From an uncultured Candidatus Nitrosopumilus sp. (GTDB lineage: Archaea; Thermoproteota; Nitrososphaeria; Nitrososphaerales; Nitrosopumilaceae): 64,000 bases of DNA. Positions 8,930 to 17,684 of the stretch are shown piece by piece. How positions within the stretch are numbered: position 1 is the first letter of the stretch; every line of letters starts with the position of its first letter. The notes below the pieces were generated by a model, which saw nothing but the letters and a program-made list of their open reading frames with translations, made no database searches and was not told where the DNA came from. The stretch covers positions 1 to 64,000 of the forward strand of contig CAJQRN010000007.1 in NCBI GenBank assembly GCA_905612295.1, written 5' to 3'. The translations under genes and the position numbers were made by a program.

Positions 8930-10027
8930 GTGTTGCCTGGAAGTTCTATTGGCCAACGTCTTGTCTTAACAAGTTTTGGTGAAAGTCATGGAAGATCAAT
9001 TGGATCAGTATTGGACGGGTGTCCAGCAGGGTTAGAAATAGATGAAAAAGAAATACAGGACATGTTAGACCTAAGAAAGCCGGGTCAAAATATAATTTCA
9101 ACACAAAGAAAAGAAGGCGATATTGTAGAAATAGTATCAGGAGTTTTTAGAGGGTTTACAACAGGAGCACCAATTACAATGCTAATTTGGAATTCAGATC
9201 AAAAATCAAAAGATTATGAAAATTTAAAAACAAAATTAAGACCAGGTCATTCAGATTATACTGCAATGATGAAATATAATCAGTTTAATGATCATCGAGG
9301 AGGGGGAAGGTTTTCAGGAAGACTAACTGCAACACATGTGATGGGAGGTGCGATTGCAAGAAAGTTACTCAAAGTTACATTAGGAATTAAAATAAATTCA
9401 TTTACGTCACAAATTGGAAAAATAAAGATGGAAAAAGAATTCAATGAAAAAATGGCAAAATTAATTTATAAAAATGAAGTAAGATGTCCAGAAGAAAAAA
9501 CAGCTGAAAAAATGAGAGAGTCAATTTTAGATGCAAGAAGAAAAGGAGATTCTCTAGGGGGAATAGTTGAATCAATTACAACAAATGTACCAGTAGGGCT
9601 AGGAGAACCAATTTTTAGTTCATTAGAATCAGATTTGAGTAAAGCAATTTTTTCAATTCCATCAGTAAAAGGAGTCGAGTTTGGTTCAGGGTTTAGAGGT
9701 TCAGAATTATTTGGTTCAGAAAATAATGATTTGTACACAATGAAAAAAGGAAAAATTGTAACAAAGACAAATAACTCAGGAGGGATATTAGGAGGAATTT
9801 CAAATGGAATGCCAATTACAATGAGAGTTGCATTCAAACCCGTATCATCAATCGCTCAAAAACAGAGCACAATAGATATTAAAAATAAAAAAGAGGCAAT
9901 ACTTCAAGTGAAAGGAAGACATGATCCATGTGTAGTGCCAAGAGCCGCACCAGTAGTAGATGCACTAGTGGCTCTAACAATAGCAGATCATGCACTTATC
10001 ACAGGTGCAATTAAACCCAGTTTATAA
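8930..10027 (+). CDS. aroC: Chorismate synthase
   Basis: This is a 365-residue FMN-dependent chorismate synthase that removes phosphate from EPSP. The N-terminal signature TSFGESHGRSIGSVLDGCPAG is present with the catalytic His, and HSDYTAMMKYNQFNDHRGGG follows near residue 105. The C-terminal GRHDPCVVPRAAPV carries the second conserved His region. The first start is GTG (8930); a TTG one codon later would give the more usual LPGSSIG start. The GTG sits about 25 nt from a TATA box, which favours it. It overlaps nothing and leads the tyrosine genes. Confidence 0.94.
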   Translation: MLPGSSIGQRLVLTSFGESHGRSIGSVLDGCPAGLEIDEKEIQDMLDLRKPGQNIISTQRKEGDIVEIVSGVFRGFTTGAPITMLIWNSDQKSKDYENLKTKLRPGHSDYTAMMKYNQFNDHRGGGRFSGRLTATHVMGGAIARKLLKVTLGIKINSFTSQIGKIKMEKEFNEKMAKLIYKNEVRCPEEKTAEKMRESILDARRKGDSLGGIVESITTNVPVGLGEPIFSSLESDLSKAIFSIPSVKGVEFGSGFRGSELFGSENNDLYTMKKGKIVTKTNNSGGILGGISNGMPITMRVAFKPVSSIAQKQSTIDIKNKKEAILQVKGRHDPCVVPRAAPVVDALVALTIADHALITGAIKPSL

Positions 10028-10031
10028 AAAA

Positions 10032-11402
10032 ATGTCAGATATTAACGATCTTAGAAACAAAATGGATGCAGTTACAGTAGAAATGATCAATCTGCTAAAA
10101 ACTAGAACAAATATTGCAAAAGAAATTGGCGAAGTTAAAAAAAATATTGGAAAGAGTATTTCAGATGAAGAACGTGAGGATAATTTACGTGGAAAAATAT
10201 TACAATTATCTAAGGAAATAGGATTAGATGAAACATTAGCAGCAAAGTTTTTAAATTTTTTACTAAACGAGTCAATAAGAGTACAATCAGAAAATAAACA
10301 AACACACCTTTCAATTTTCTTAAAAGCAAAATCACTTGAACAAAAGGGAGAAAAAATAATACACATGGAAGTAGGGGAACCAGATTTTTCACCACCAGAA
10401 ATTGTTAAAAAATCACTATCAGAAGTTTTTGATAAAGGATTTATGAAATATGGGCAAGCAAAAGGAATGCCGATATTTAGAGAAGCACTTGCAAAATATG
10501 TTTCAAAAAAATTTAACGTAGATGTTACACATGAAAATATCATAGTAAGTCCAGGTGCAAGATTTTCAATTTTTTCAGCAATCAGTACATTACTAAATCC
10601 AGGGGATGAAATGATAGTAATTGAACCAGCATGGCCAGCATACAAAGATTGTGCATTGAATGCAGGAATCAAAGTAAGAACGATAAGCACAACATTAGAA
10701 GAGAAATGGGAGCCATCAATTGAACAAATTAAAAAAATAATTAATTCAAATACAAAAATGATTGTTTTGAATTATCCAAATAATCCAACAGGTAAAATTT
10801 TACCAGAAAAATTACAAGATAGTATTATGGAATTAGCAAAAGAAAATAATTTGTACGTGCTAAGTGATGAAATTTATTCACAGTATGCAAAAATAAATTG
10901 GAAAAGTATTCTAAGTTACAATTATGAAAAAAGTATTGTTACACAATCATTTTCAAAATCACATGCCATGACAGGGTTTAGAGTAGGGTATGGAATATCA
11001 TCTAAACATATCATAGAAAAAATGGCTAAATTGGAAGCACTATGTTTAACGAATGTTTCAGAACCAATCCAGTATGTTGCAATGAAAGCATTAGATGCAG
11101 ATACATCAAATAATTCTAAAATAATTCAAAAAAGACTAGATATGTTATCAATTAAAGCAAAAGAAATTGGACTAGAATTCATAATTCCAGATGGAGCAAT
11201 GTACATTTTTGCAAAAATTAATCAAGAAGGCTTTGACGGGGTAAAATTTGCCAATAATTCACTAGAAAAAGGAATTGCAGTAGCACCAGGGGAAGGATTT
11301 GGGAATTATAAGGGTTTTATCAGAATATCTGCATGTCAAGATGAAAAAACACTAATGGAAGGAATGCATATACTAGGCAACATCATGAGTGAAAAACAGT
11401 GA
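10032..11402 (+). CDS. Chorismate mutase-aminotransferase fusion
   Basis: This is a 456-residue two-domain protein. Residues 1-85 form an AroQ-type helical chorismate mutase: RNKMDAVTVEMINLLKTR, then a Lys-rich helix and EERED. Residues 95-456 form a fold-type I PLP aminotransferase with MEVGEPDFSPP, NYPNNPTGK, SDEIYSQY and the PLP lysine in SFSKSHAMTGFRVGYG. The pair would convert chorismate to prephenate and transaminate prephenate, 4-hydroxyphenylpyruvate or phenylpyruvate. The ATG at 10032 starts directly at the mutase domain; upstream in-frame codons lie in aroC and add an unlikely tail. It overlaps tyrA by 4 nt. Confidence 0.9.
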   Translation: MSDINDLRNKMDAVTVEMINLLKTRTNIAKEIGEVKKNIGKSISDEEREDNLRGKILQLSKEIGLDETLAAKFLNFLLNESIRVQSENKQTHLSIFLKAKSLEQKGEKIIHMEVGEPDFSPPEIVKKSLSEVFDKGFMKYGQAKGMPIFREALAKYVSKKFNVDVTHENIIVSPGARFSIFSAISTLLNPGDEMIVIEPAWPAYKDCALNAGIKVRTISTTLEEKWEPSIEQIKKIINSNTKMIVLNYPNNPTGKILPEKLQDSIMELAKENNLYVLSDEIYSQYAKINWKSILSYNYEKSIVTQSFSKSHAMTGFRVGYGISSKHIIEKMAKLEALCLTNVSEPIQYVAMKALDADTSNNSKIIQKRLDMLSIKAKEIGLEFIIPDGAMYIFAKINQEGFDGVKFANNSLEKGIAVAPGEGFGNYKGFIRISACQDEKTLMEGMHILGNIMSEKQ

Positions 11403-12250
11403 AACAATTAACAGTTATCGGCGCAGGAGGTCAAATGGGACAATGGTTTACAAATTATTTTTCAGGTTCAGAGTATGAGGTAACAGGATATGATTCAGAA
11501 AATAATGATTTTGGAAAAAATGTAAAAGTAGCAGAGTCACTAGTAGGTGCAATTTTAAAAGCAGATTACGTTATTTTATGCACACCAACAAGAAGAACTC
11601 CAGAAATAATTAGATTGATTGCAAAAGAAATGAAAAGAGGAACATATCTAATTGAAATTTCATCAGAAAAATCTAAAGTTGTATCATCATTATCAAAAAT
11701 GCCAGATAAAATTAATCCAATTTGTATTCATCCAATGTTTGGTCCAGGAATAAAAACAGTCAAAAACCAAAATATAATCTCAGTTCCAATTAAAGATGCT
11801 AAAAAAGAATTAACAGTAGCAAAAGAATTATTCGAGGGAGCAAATTTTGTTACAATTGATGCAATCGAACATGATAAAAAAATTGCAATAATTTTAGGAT
11901 TGACACATTTAATGAATTTAGTTTTTGCAAACATAATATCAAAAGATGAAAAATCATTACTAACAGAAAAAATGTCAGGTACAACATTCAGAGTACAAAA
12001 GGTATTAGCAGAAAGTATAATGACAGAAACTCCAGAATTAATTGAAACAATAATTGCAAATCCAGAAATTAGAAGGGTTGCAGAAGAGCTCTGGAAAGAT
12101 GTAGGCAGATTACTAACATCAGTTCAAGAATCAAAAACAGAGGAAGTGATTGAATATATTAAAAATTGTCAAGAGAGACTTTCTAAACATTCAGATCTTA
12201 ATGAGTCATATAAAAAACTCACAAAGATGGCAAAAACTTTGGATAAATAG
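11399..12250 (+). CDS. tyrA: Prephenate dehydrogenase
   Basis: This is a 283-residue prephenate (or arogenate) dehydrogenase leading to tyrosine. The N-terminal Rossmann motif VIGAGGQMGQWF is at residues 5-16. CTPTRRTPEII and LIEISSEKSKV follow, then CIHPMFGPGIK with the conserved His near residue 117. The C-terminal half is the helical dimerisation domain. The GTG start overlaps the preceding stop (GTGA), so it is coupled to the chorismate mutase-aminotransferase gene. That arrangement groups the three steps from chorismate to tyrosine. Confidence 0.92.
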   Translation: MKQLTVIGAGGQMGQWFTNYFSGSEYEVTGYDSENNDFGKNVKVAESLVGAILKADYVILCTPTRRTPEIIRLIAKEMKRGTYLIEISSEKSKVVSSLSKMPDKINPICIHPMFGPGIKTVKNQNIISVPIKDAKKELTVAKELFEGANFVTIDAIEHDKKIAIILGLTHLMNLVFANIISKDEKSLLTEKMSGTTFRVQKVLAESIMTETPELIETIIANPEIRRVAEELWKDVGRLLTSVQESKTEEVIEYIKNCQERLSKHSDLNESYKKLTKMAKTLDK

Positions 12251-12326
12251 ATAATCTGTATTCAATAAAATTATATCTTTTGTTAAAAATAATAATAAAT
12301 TATTAATTCTAAAAATAAGTGATAAA

Positions 12327-12587
12327 ATGAGATCAATCAAGAGTTTTTGGTCAAGGGTTAGCGGTATTACTAGAAAAAAAGAAAATCCAATAAGTAGAGC
12401 AAAAATTGAAATTTTTGAGAAAGTAGGAATAGTAGAAGATAAAATTACACCCCTTAAATCTACAGAGAAAATAAAAATTTCTTCAGCCAGCATGAAAATC
12501 ATGAGTGGGAAATATTTTCATTTTTATTTGAAACGAAACAAAGAGAGGTTAAACGGAATTAGAAAAATTTCAAGTTTAATGTATTAA
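12327..12587 (+). CDS. Small basic hypothetical protein
   Basis: This is an 86-residue ORF between tyrA and the convergent thiC. It begins MRSIKSFWSRVSGITRKKEN and is strongly basic, with many Lys, Arg and Ser and no Cys. It has no recognisable domain. An AT-rich stretch with ATTATATC about 55 nt upstream could be a promoter, giving a short leader. A shadow ORF on the other strand covers part of it, so it is only a moderate candidate. Its Lys/Ile/Ser-rich codon choice resembles its neighbours. Confidence 0.4.
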   Translation: MRSIKSFWSRVSGITRKKENPISRAKIEIFEKVGIVEDKITPLKSTEKIKISSASMKIMSGKYFHFYLKRNKERLNGIRKISSLMY

Positions 12588-12636
12588 TGTAAATGAATTA
12601 AAAAATTATGAAACAGTTCCTGAACGAGATAAAATA

Positions 12637-13965
12637 TTATTCAGTTTGTTGTAAATTTTCATTTTCTTTACGATATACTTTTTGTTGAGGCAACATAGTG
12701 TAAACACATGCACCTCCACACATAGTACAAGGGACATTATTTCCAAGATGCTGTCCAGTTCTATTGTGAATTTTTGCAGCTGCTTCAGGATCAATAGATA
12801 AAGCAAGTTGTTTTTCCCAATCCAATGTGCGTCTAGCTTCAGTCATCGCCATATCCCATTTAATGGCTTTATCACGCATTTTTACAAGATCACCAGCATG
12901 AGCTGCAATTCTATAAGCAATCAATCCAGCTTTAACTTCTTCAGCATTAGGTAACGCTAAATGTTCAGATGGAGTCAGGTAACACAAAAGGTCTACACCT
13001 TCACTTGCTGAAACTGCAGCACCAATAGCACTTGCAATATGATCATGTCCAGAAGCAACATCAGTAACTAAAGGACCAAGAACATAGTAAGGGACATCAC
13101 CGATAAGAGATTTAGCTAACCGAACATTTGCAGCCACTTCATTTAATGGAACATGGCCAGGACCTTCAACCATAACTTGAATATCTTGTTCATGTGCCCT
13201 TTTCGTTAATCTAGAAATATTGATCATTTCCTGTACCTGTAACTCATCATGTGAATCTAAAATTGAGCCAGGTCTTAATGCATCTCCAAGACTAAATGTG
13301 ACATCATATTTTTTGGCAATTTCCATCATGTAATCATAATGAGTAATGTATGGATTTTCTTTGTCATGTTTTAACATCCAAGCAGCAGTGATTGTACCAC
13401 CTTTACTCACAACACCACCATATCGTTGAACTTTAAGAATTCTTTTTGCAATATCTTTAGTAATTCCACAATGAATAGTAGTATAATCAACACCATCTTT
13501 TGCATTATTTTCAAATGCTTTGATATAATCATCTTCAGTTAAATTCAAAGGATTTTTGTGAACTTCAACACCATAGTTGTAAGCTTCGTAAATTGGAACA
13601 GTTCCAAATGTAATCGGTGCAGCACCCATTAGTGTTTGGCGTATTTTTTTAACATCACCACCATCACTAAGATCCATTATAGTGTCTGCATGGTATTTTA
13701 TTGCAACTTTAGCTTTTTCCACTTCTTCATCAATGTTAACATTTAATGTAGAAGTTCCAATGTTTACATTAACTTTAGTTTTTAGACCTTTACCAATTCC
13801 AACATTGTGAATTTTTTGTGGTCGTACATTGTTGCTAGGAATAATTATTGAGCCCTTTGCAATTTTTGGAATCAACCAATCAAGTGAAACATCCTCATCT
13901 TTAGCAACTCGTTTCATTTCATCAGTTGCTACTCCTCGTCTAGCAGAAGTCATTTGAGTGGCCAT
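12637..13965 (-). CDS. thiC: Phosphomethylpyrimidine synthase
   Basis: This is a 442-residue ThiC that rearranges aminoimidazole ribotide to the thiamine pyrimidine HMP-P by radical SAM chemistry. Seen: SDGGDVKKIRQTLMGAAPITFGTVPIYE, GDALRPGSILDSHDELQVQE and MVEGPGHVPLNEVAANV (positions about 100-275). The C-terminal cluster motif is CTMCGGACVY, that is CX2CX3C, as in short archaeal-type ThiC. The expected N-terminal extension of plant and enterobacterial ThiC is missing, as is normal in archaea. The 230-bp region upstream has no recognisable TPP riboswitch core. Confidence 0.94.
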   Translation of the reverse strand: MATQMTSARRGVATDEMKRVAKDEDVSLDWLIPKIAKGSIIIPSNNVRPQKIHNVGIGKGLKTKVNVNIGTSTLNVNIDEEVEKAKVAIKYHADTIMDLSDGGDVKKIRQTLMGAAPITFGTVPIYEAYNYGVEVHKNPLNLTEDDYIKAFENNAKDGVDYTTIHCGITKDIAKRILKVQRYGGVVSKGGTITAAWMLKHDKENPYITHYDYMMEIAKKYDVTFSLGDALRPGSILDSHDELQVQEMINISRLTKRAHEQDIQVMVEGPGHVPLNEVAANVRLAKSLIGDVPYYVLGPLVTDVASGHDHIASAIGAAVSASEGVDLLCYLTPSEHLALPNAEEVKAGLIAYRIAAHAGDLVKMRDKAIKWDMAMTEARRTLDWEKQLALSIDPEAAAKIHNRTGQHLGNNVPCTMCGGACVYTMLPQQKVYRKENENLQQTE

Positions 13966-14194
13966 GTACCATCTACCCCTTTACCTGATTTAAACAATCG
14001 TGAAATTAATTTAAAAATTGGATCGTATGGTAATTAGCACTATATTAATAAAATAAAAAAATACAATATTTTTAAAAAATAAGATTATTTATAAAAACAA
14101 TCAGAGAATGCATTCAGTGTAGAAGGGAATTTGATACCATGAAAAATGAATTTTACTCCAATGATCGTATTACACAAAACTCAACTTAAAATTA

Positions 14195-14419
14195 TTAAAT
14201 TAAATTAAATTTTTTTTCTAAAATTAATTTTTCAGACCGTATATTAGAAATTCTTTGTAAAATAGGCTCAACAATGCATTCAGAATCAGGAGAATTTGAA
14301 AAATTTTGTCTAATCTCAAAAACACGTTGAATTAATTCAATTTCTGCAGAAACTAAAGATTTGTAATTATTAAATTCAAAGTTTTCAGATTGAGAAGAAT
14401 TATCTTCAGAAGAGGACAT
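14195..14419 (-). CDS. Small acidic hypothetical protein
   Basis: This is a 74-residue protein starting MSSSEDNSSQSENFEF. It has an acidic, Ser/Asn-rich N-terminus followed by two predicted helices with many Glu and Leu (ELIQRVFEIRQNFS). No known family is recognised. Its ATG overlaps the stop of the zinc-ribbon gene upstream (TAATG), so the two are probably translated together. The pair lies between thiC and the divergent thiD-thiN gene, but nothing in the sequence links it to thiamine. Confidence 0.6.
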   Translation of the reverse strand: MSSSEDNSSQSENFEFNNYKSLVSAEIELIQRVFEIRQNFSNSPDSECIVEPILQRISNIRSEKLILEKKFNLI

Positions 14420-14595
14420 TATCTAGGAGGGCTCCAACTTTCTTCCATGTTATCACCAATATTTTCAGAAATAAAATATTTTTTTCCACATTTAAAACAT
14501 TGCCAAAGAAATTTACCATCTTTTTTTTCTTGGTATTGCATAGGAAGTAAACAATTAGTACATTGTATTTGATCAGGAATAGAATCATCAACCAT
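14419..14595 (-). CDS. Small zinc-ribbon protein
   Basis: This is a 58-residue protein with two CX2C knuckles, IQCTNCLLPM and WQCFKCGKKY, spaced about 20 residues apart. It is a classical zinc ribbon. I start it at MVDDSIPDQ (ATG at 14595). An upstream in-frame codon at 14631 would add 12 hydrophobic residues that do not fit. It is followed by the acidic small protein with a TAATG overlap. Small zinc ribbons of this kind often bind nucleic acid or a partner protein, but that is not shown here. Confidence 0.65.
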   Translation of the reverse strand: MVDDSIPDQIQCTNCLLPMQYQEKKDGKFLWQCFKCGKKYFISENIGDNMEESWSPPR

Positions 14596-14709
14596 GGGAA
14601 TTTTACTCACATAACAAAAAAAGTTATTCAAGTATAAAATAGATAGTATGATTTTTAAAAATTCAAAGATAAAGGAAAAATAGATTAGTGTTAGAAATTA
14701 GTAAATGAT

Positions 14710-16008
14710 GTGAATTTATTATCAATAGGAGGTTCAGATCCATCATCAGGTGCTGGAATTCAAAGTGACATCAAGACATTTTCAACATTTGATGTTCACA
14801 CATTAACAATAATTACAGCAATAACAGGACAAAACACCTCAAATTTTGGCATGGTAGAACCAGTATCAAAAAAAATATTAGAAAATCAATTTGAATCAAT
14901 AATTTCAGATTTTAAAATTGAGGGGGTAAAAATTGGAATGTTATACAATTCAGAAATTATTAAAACAGTGTATCAATATTTAAAAAAATTAAAAATACCA
15001 ATTGTAGTAGATCCAGTAATCAAGTCAACTACAGGAGGGATGCTCATAAAAAAATCAGCCATAGATGACTTTAAAAAATTCATAATACCACTTGCAACAA
15101 TTATCACTCCAAACAAATTTGAGGCAGAAATTTTAGCAAAAACTAAAATTAATGCAAAAAATACGCCTGAAAAAATTGCCAAAATAATACAAACAATGGG
15201 AGCAAAAAATGTGGTCATTACAGGTATAGAAACTAAAAATGACAAAGTAGTAGATTTTGTGTTAGAGAAAAATAAAAAATATTACATTTCCGATAAAAAA
15301 ATTTTAAAAATAAATCGTGGAAGTGGATGTATTCATTCAGCAGCAGTATTGTATTCAATTATAAAAAATAAAAATATCAAAGAATCATTAAAATTTGCTA
15401 AAAAAATTACACTGAATTCAATTAAAAATTCTAAAAAAGCAGGTAAAGGAATTGTAATTACAAATGTAGGCATGTACGATGAAACAAAAGTAAAATTATC
15501 AAATGCAATAAATGAATTTACTAAAATAAAAAATATTTATAAAAATATTCCAGAATGTCAAACAAATTTTGTTTATTCAAAAGAAAAACCAAAATCAATT
15601 AAAGAAATACTGGGAATTTCTGGAAGAATAGTCAAAGCAGGAAAAGATATCATCGTTGCAGGAGATTTATCATACGGGGGTTCAAAACATGTTGCAACTG
15701 CATTATTAACAGTGAGTAAAAAATATCCAAAAATTCATTCTGCAATAAATTTAAAATATAAAAAAGAAACTATATCTAAAATTAAAAAATCTAAATTAGT
15801 GACATATGAATATGATAGAAGTAATGAACCACAAAATGTAAAAATTAGAGGTTCAACCGTAGCGTGGGGGATTAAAACATCAATTAAAAATTCAAAAAAA
15901 TCACCAGATTTTATTTATCATAAAGGAGATTTTGGAAAAGAGCCAATGATCATAGTGTTTGGTGAAACACCAGACATGATTATAAAAAAAATTATAAAAA
16001 TCATTTAG
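14710..16008 (+). CDS. thiD: HMP/HMP-P kinase fused to ThiN thiamine-phosphate synthase
   Basis: This is a 432-residue fusion. Residues 1-250 are a ThiD-type ribokinase-fold kinase (SIGGSDPSSGAGIQSDIKTF at the start, VDPVIKSTTGG, TPNKFEAE), which phosphorylates HMP and HMP-P. The C-terminal anion-hole motif is NRGSGCIHSAA, a mild variant of the usual GTGC motif. Residues 260-432 match ThiN (GDLSYGGSKHVATALLT, then the YDRSNEP segment), which joins HMP-PP and thiazole phosphate and replaces ThiE in many archaea. The GTG start at 14710 is the only one that gives a complete kinase domain. Confidence 0.9.
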   Translation: MNLLSIGGSDPSSGAGIQSDIKTFSTFDVHTLTIITAITGQNTSNFGMVEPVSKKILENQFESIISDFKIEGVKIGMLYNSEIIKTVYQYLKKLKIPIVVDPVIKSTTGGMLIKKSAIDDFKKFIIPLATIITPNKFEAEILAKTKINAKNTPEKIAKIIQTMGAKNVVITGIETKNDKVVDFVLEKNKKYYISDKKILKINRGSGCIHSAAVLYSIIKNKNIKESLKFAKKITLNSIKNSKKAGKGIVITNVGMYDETKVKLSNAINEFTKIKNIYKNIPECQTNFVYSKEKPKSIKEILGISGRIVKAGKDIIVAGDLSYGGSKHVATALLTVSKKYPKIHSAINLKYKKETISKIKKSKLVTYEYDRSNEPQNVKIRGSTVAWGIKTSIKNSKKSPDFIYHKGDFGKEPMIIVFGETPDMIIKKIIKII

Positions 16009-16063
16009 AATAAAAAGACAAATCCATCCTTGAACATAAATACTCAAATTTGAAATAAAGTTT

Positions 16064-16765
16064 GTGAAAGCGGTAATTCTTGCTGGAGGATTAGGAACAA
16101 GACTAAGACCATTAACCAACAATAAACCTAAACCGATGTTACCAGTAGGGGAAAAGCCAATTTTAGAGCACCTTGTAAATTGGGCAAAAAATAACGGAAT
16201 TAAATCAATAGTTCTGTGTGTAAGTTATCTTAGAAAATCAATTGAAGATTATTTTCAAGATGGAAAGAAATTTGGAATTAAAATAGAATACGCAGTATCA
16301 AGTAATCAATTAGCTACAGCAGGGCAGCTTAAAACTGCAGAAGAATTTATCGATGATGATTTTGTTTGTTTGTATGGTGATTCAATTTTTAATTTTAGTC
16401 TAAGGAACATGATTAAGCAACATTCATCTAAAAAAGCATTCATCACAATGAGTCTAAATGAATATAAAACAAATTTACAATACGGAGTAATTGAAACTTC
16501 TAAAAATGGAAGAGTGTTAAGCTGGAATGAAAAACCAGAAATTAAAGCAAATATAAACATGGGATGCTACATTATGAATCCAAAAGTTTTCAGTTTAATT
16601 CCAAAAAACAAATCATACGGAATGGACGATGTAATTAAAAAAGCAATGAAAAGAAAAGAAAAAGTAAACAGTTTCGTTACAAAAAAAGGATTTATGGATA
16701 TTGGTAATAAAGAGTCATACAAACAAGCATGTGAAGAATACAATAAAAAAATAGGTAAAATTTAG
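16064..16765 (+). CDS. Sugar-1-phosphate nucleotidyltransferase
   Basis: This is a 233-residue NTP-transferase-fold enzyme. The activation loop LAGGLGTRLRPLTNNKPKPM is at residues 6-25, LYGDSIF supplies the metal-binding Asp near residue 105, and NMGCYIM and GFMDIGNK follow. It transfers a nucleotide to a sugar 1-phosphate. The left-handed beta-helix acetyltransferase domain of GlmU is absent. The next gene, 3 nt downstream, is a GNA1-like acetyltransferase, which suggests that this enzyme makes UDP-GlcNAc. Mannose-1-P guanylyltransferase or glucose-1-P thymidylyl/uridylyltransferase activity remains possible. Translation starts with GTG. Confidence 0.82.
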   Translation: MKAVILAGGLGTRLRPLTNNKPKPMLPVGEKPILEHLVNWAKNNGIKSIVLCVSYLRKSIEDYFQDGKKFGIKIEYAVSSNQLATAGQLKTAEEFIDDDFVCLYGDSIFNFSLRNMIKQHSSKKAFITMSLNEYKTNLQYGVIETSKNGRVLSWNEKPEIKANINMGCYIMNPKVFSLIPKNKSYGMDDVIKKAMKRKEKVNSFVTKKGFMDIGNKESYKQACEEYNKKIGKI

Positions 16766-16767
16766 AA

Positions 16768-17205
16768 ATGGCTGATCTAATTATAAGAGAATTAGAAGAA
16801 AAGGATTTTAAAAATGGGTTTCTTACCACATTGGATGTTTTACGAGAAACTAGTAGTATGAGTGAAGGTAAAGCAATAGAAATTTTTAAGAAAATAAAAT
16901 CAAATCCAGAACACATCATAATTGTTGCAGAGATTGAAGGTAGGGTAATTGGATCCACAACGCTTCTAATTGAGCCTAAATTTATTCATCAAGGAGGAGT
17001 TGTAGGACACATAGAAGATGTTGTTGTAGACAAAAAATTCCAAGGGAAAAAAATTGGTGAAAAAATCATAACCCATGTATTAGAAATTGCAAAAAATCAC
17101 GGATGCTATAAGACAATTTTAGATTGTTCAGATAGCGTTAAACCATTTTATGAAAAATTAGGATTCAAGCATAATTCAAATGAATTAAGATTTGATCACG
17201 TCTAG
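16768..17205 (+). CDS. GNA1-like glucosamine-6-phosphate N-acetyltransferase (GNAT)
   Basis: This is a 145-residue GNAT protein with a striking match to eukaryotic GNA1. It has IRELEEKDFKNGFLTTLDVL at the N-terminus, then TTLLIEPKFIHQGG, GHIEDVVVDKKFQGKKIG (the acetyl-CoA pyrophosphate loop) and TILDCSDSVKPFYEKLGF. GNA1 acetylates glucosamine 6-phosphate, the eukaryotic route to UDP-GlcNAc. It is paired with a nucleotidyltransferase that lacks an acetyltransferase domain. The annotation rests on motif order recalled from yeast and human GNA1; a generic GNAT function is the alternative. It converges with the next gene with a 4-bp overlap. Confidence 0.82.
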   Translation: MADLIIRELEEKDFKNGFLTTLDVLRETSSMSEGKAIEIFKKIKSNPEHIIIVAEIEGRVIGSTTLLIEPKFIHQGGVVGHIEDVVVDKKFQGKKIGEKIITHVLEIAKNHGCYKTILDCSDSVKPFYEKLGFKHNSNELRFDHV

Positions 17206-17642
17206 AAAAATCGTTTCTTTGGTATTTTTTTTCTTTTTAGAATCAAAGATGAACCAACAGCCATTACAGGTGCAGATAATGCCATAAATAATAATGGAAC
17301 AAATACTACTGCATCAGTAACATAAACTTCAGGAAAAGAATCAATCATAGAATATGCAATAAGGTTACCTGCTAGTAAAATTATTCCTCCAACAATAATT
17401 AAAGTTCCAATTTGTTTTGATCCATAATTTCTAGACATGATAAAAGCAACTGCAGCTAAAATTCCAGCAGGAGCCGCACCAATTGAGACAAATTGAATTA
17501 ATTTGGGATCAGGTTGAAAACCTTGTGCAACTACAGAATCTAAAGGAACAGTCATCATAAAATAATAAACAGAAATCATCTCACCGGCAAACATTGCAAA
17601 AAGACCAACACTAGTAACTGCAAGCCACTTGTCAATTGCCAT
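17202..17642 (-). CDS. Four-helix membrane protein, hypothetical
   Basis: This is a 146-residue integral membrane protein with about four transmembrane segments (near residues 8-30, 48-68, 76-96 and 108-132). It ends in a basic cytosolic tail (KRKKIPKKRFF). There are no charged catalytic residues inside the helices and no known family is evident. The Lys/Arg-rich C-terminus suggests that both ends are in the cytosol. It is followed 42 bp further left by the GalT-like gene, but the coding directions and spacing do not prove an operon. Confidence 0.7.
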   Translation of the reverse strand: MAIDKWLAVTSVGLFAMFAGEMISVYYFMMTVPLDSVVAQGFQPDPKLIQFVSIGAAPAGILAAVAFIMSRNYGSKQIGTLIIVGGIILLAGNLIAYSMIDSFPEVYVTDAVVFVPLLFMALSAPVMAVGSSLILKRKKIPKKRFF

Positions 17643-17684
17643 GTTATGAACTAGTTATAGTTGATAAATAAACCATTCAGAAAA

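Noticed and set aside
14141-14191. A 16-codon plus-strand frame beginning MKNEFYSNDR
   Set aside because: Too short, with no promoter or compositional support.
13966-14194. Possible TPP riboswitch upstream of thiC
   Set aside because: No conserved TPP aptamer segments are present on the minus strand. An ACCTGAT on the plus strand is in the wrong orientation and stands alone.
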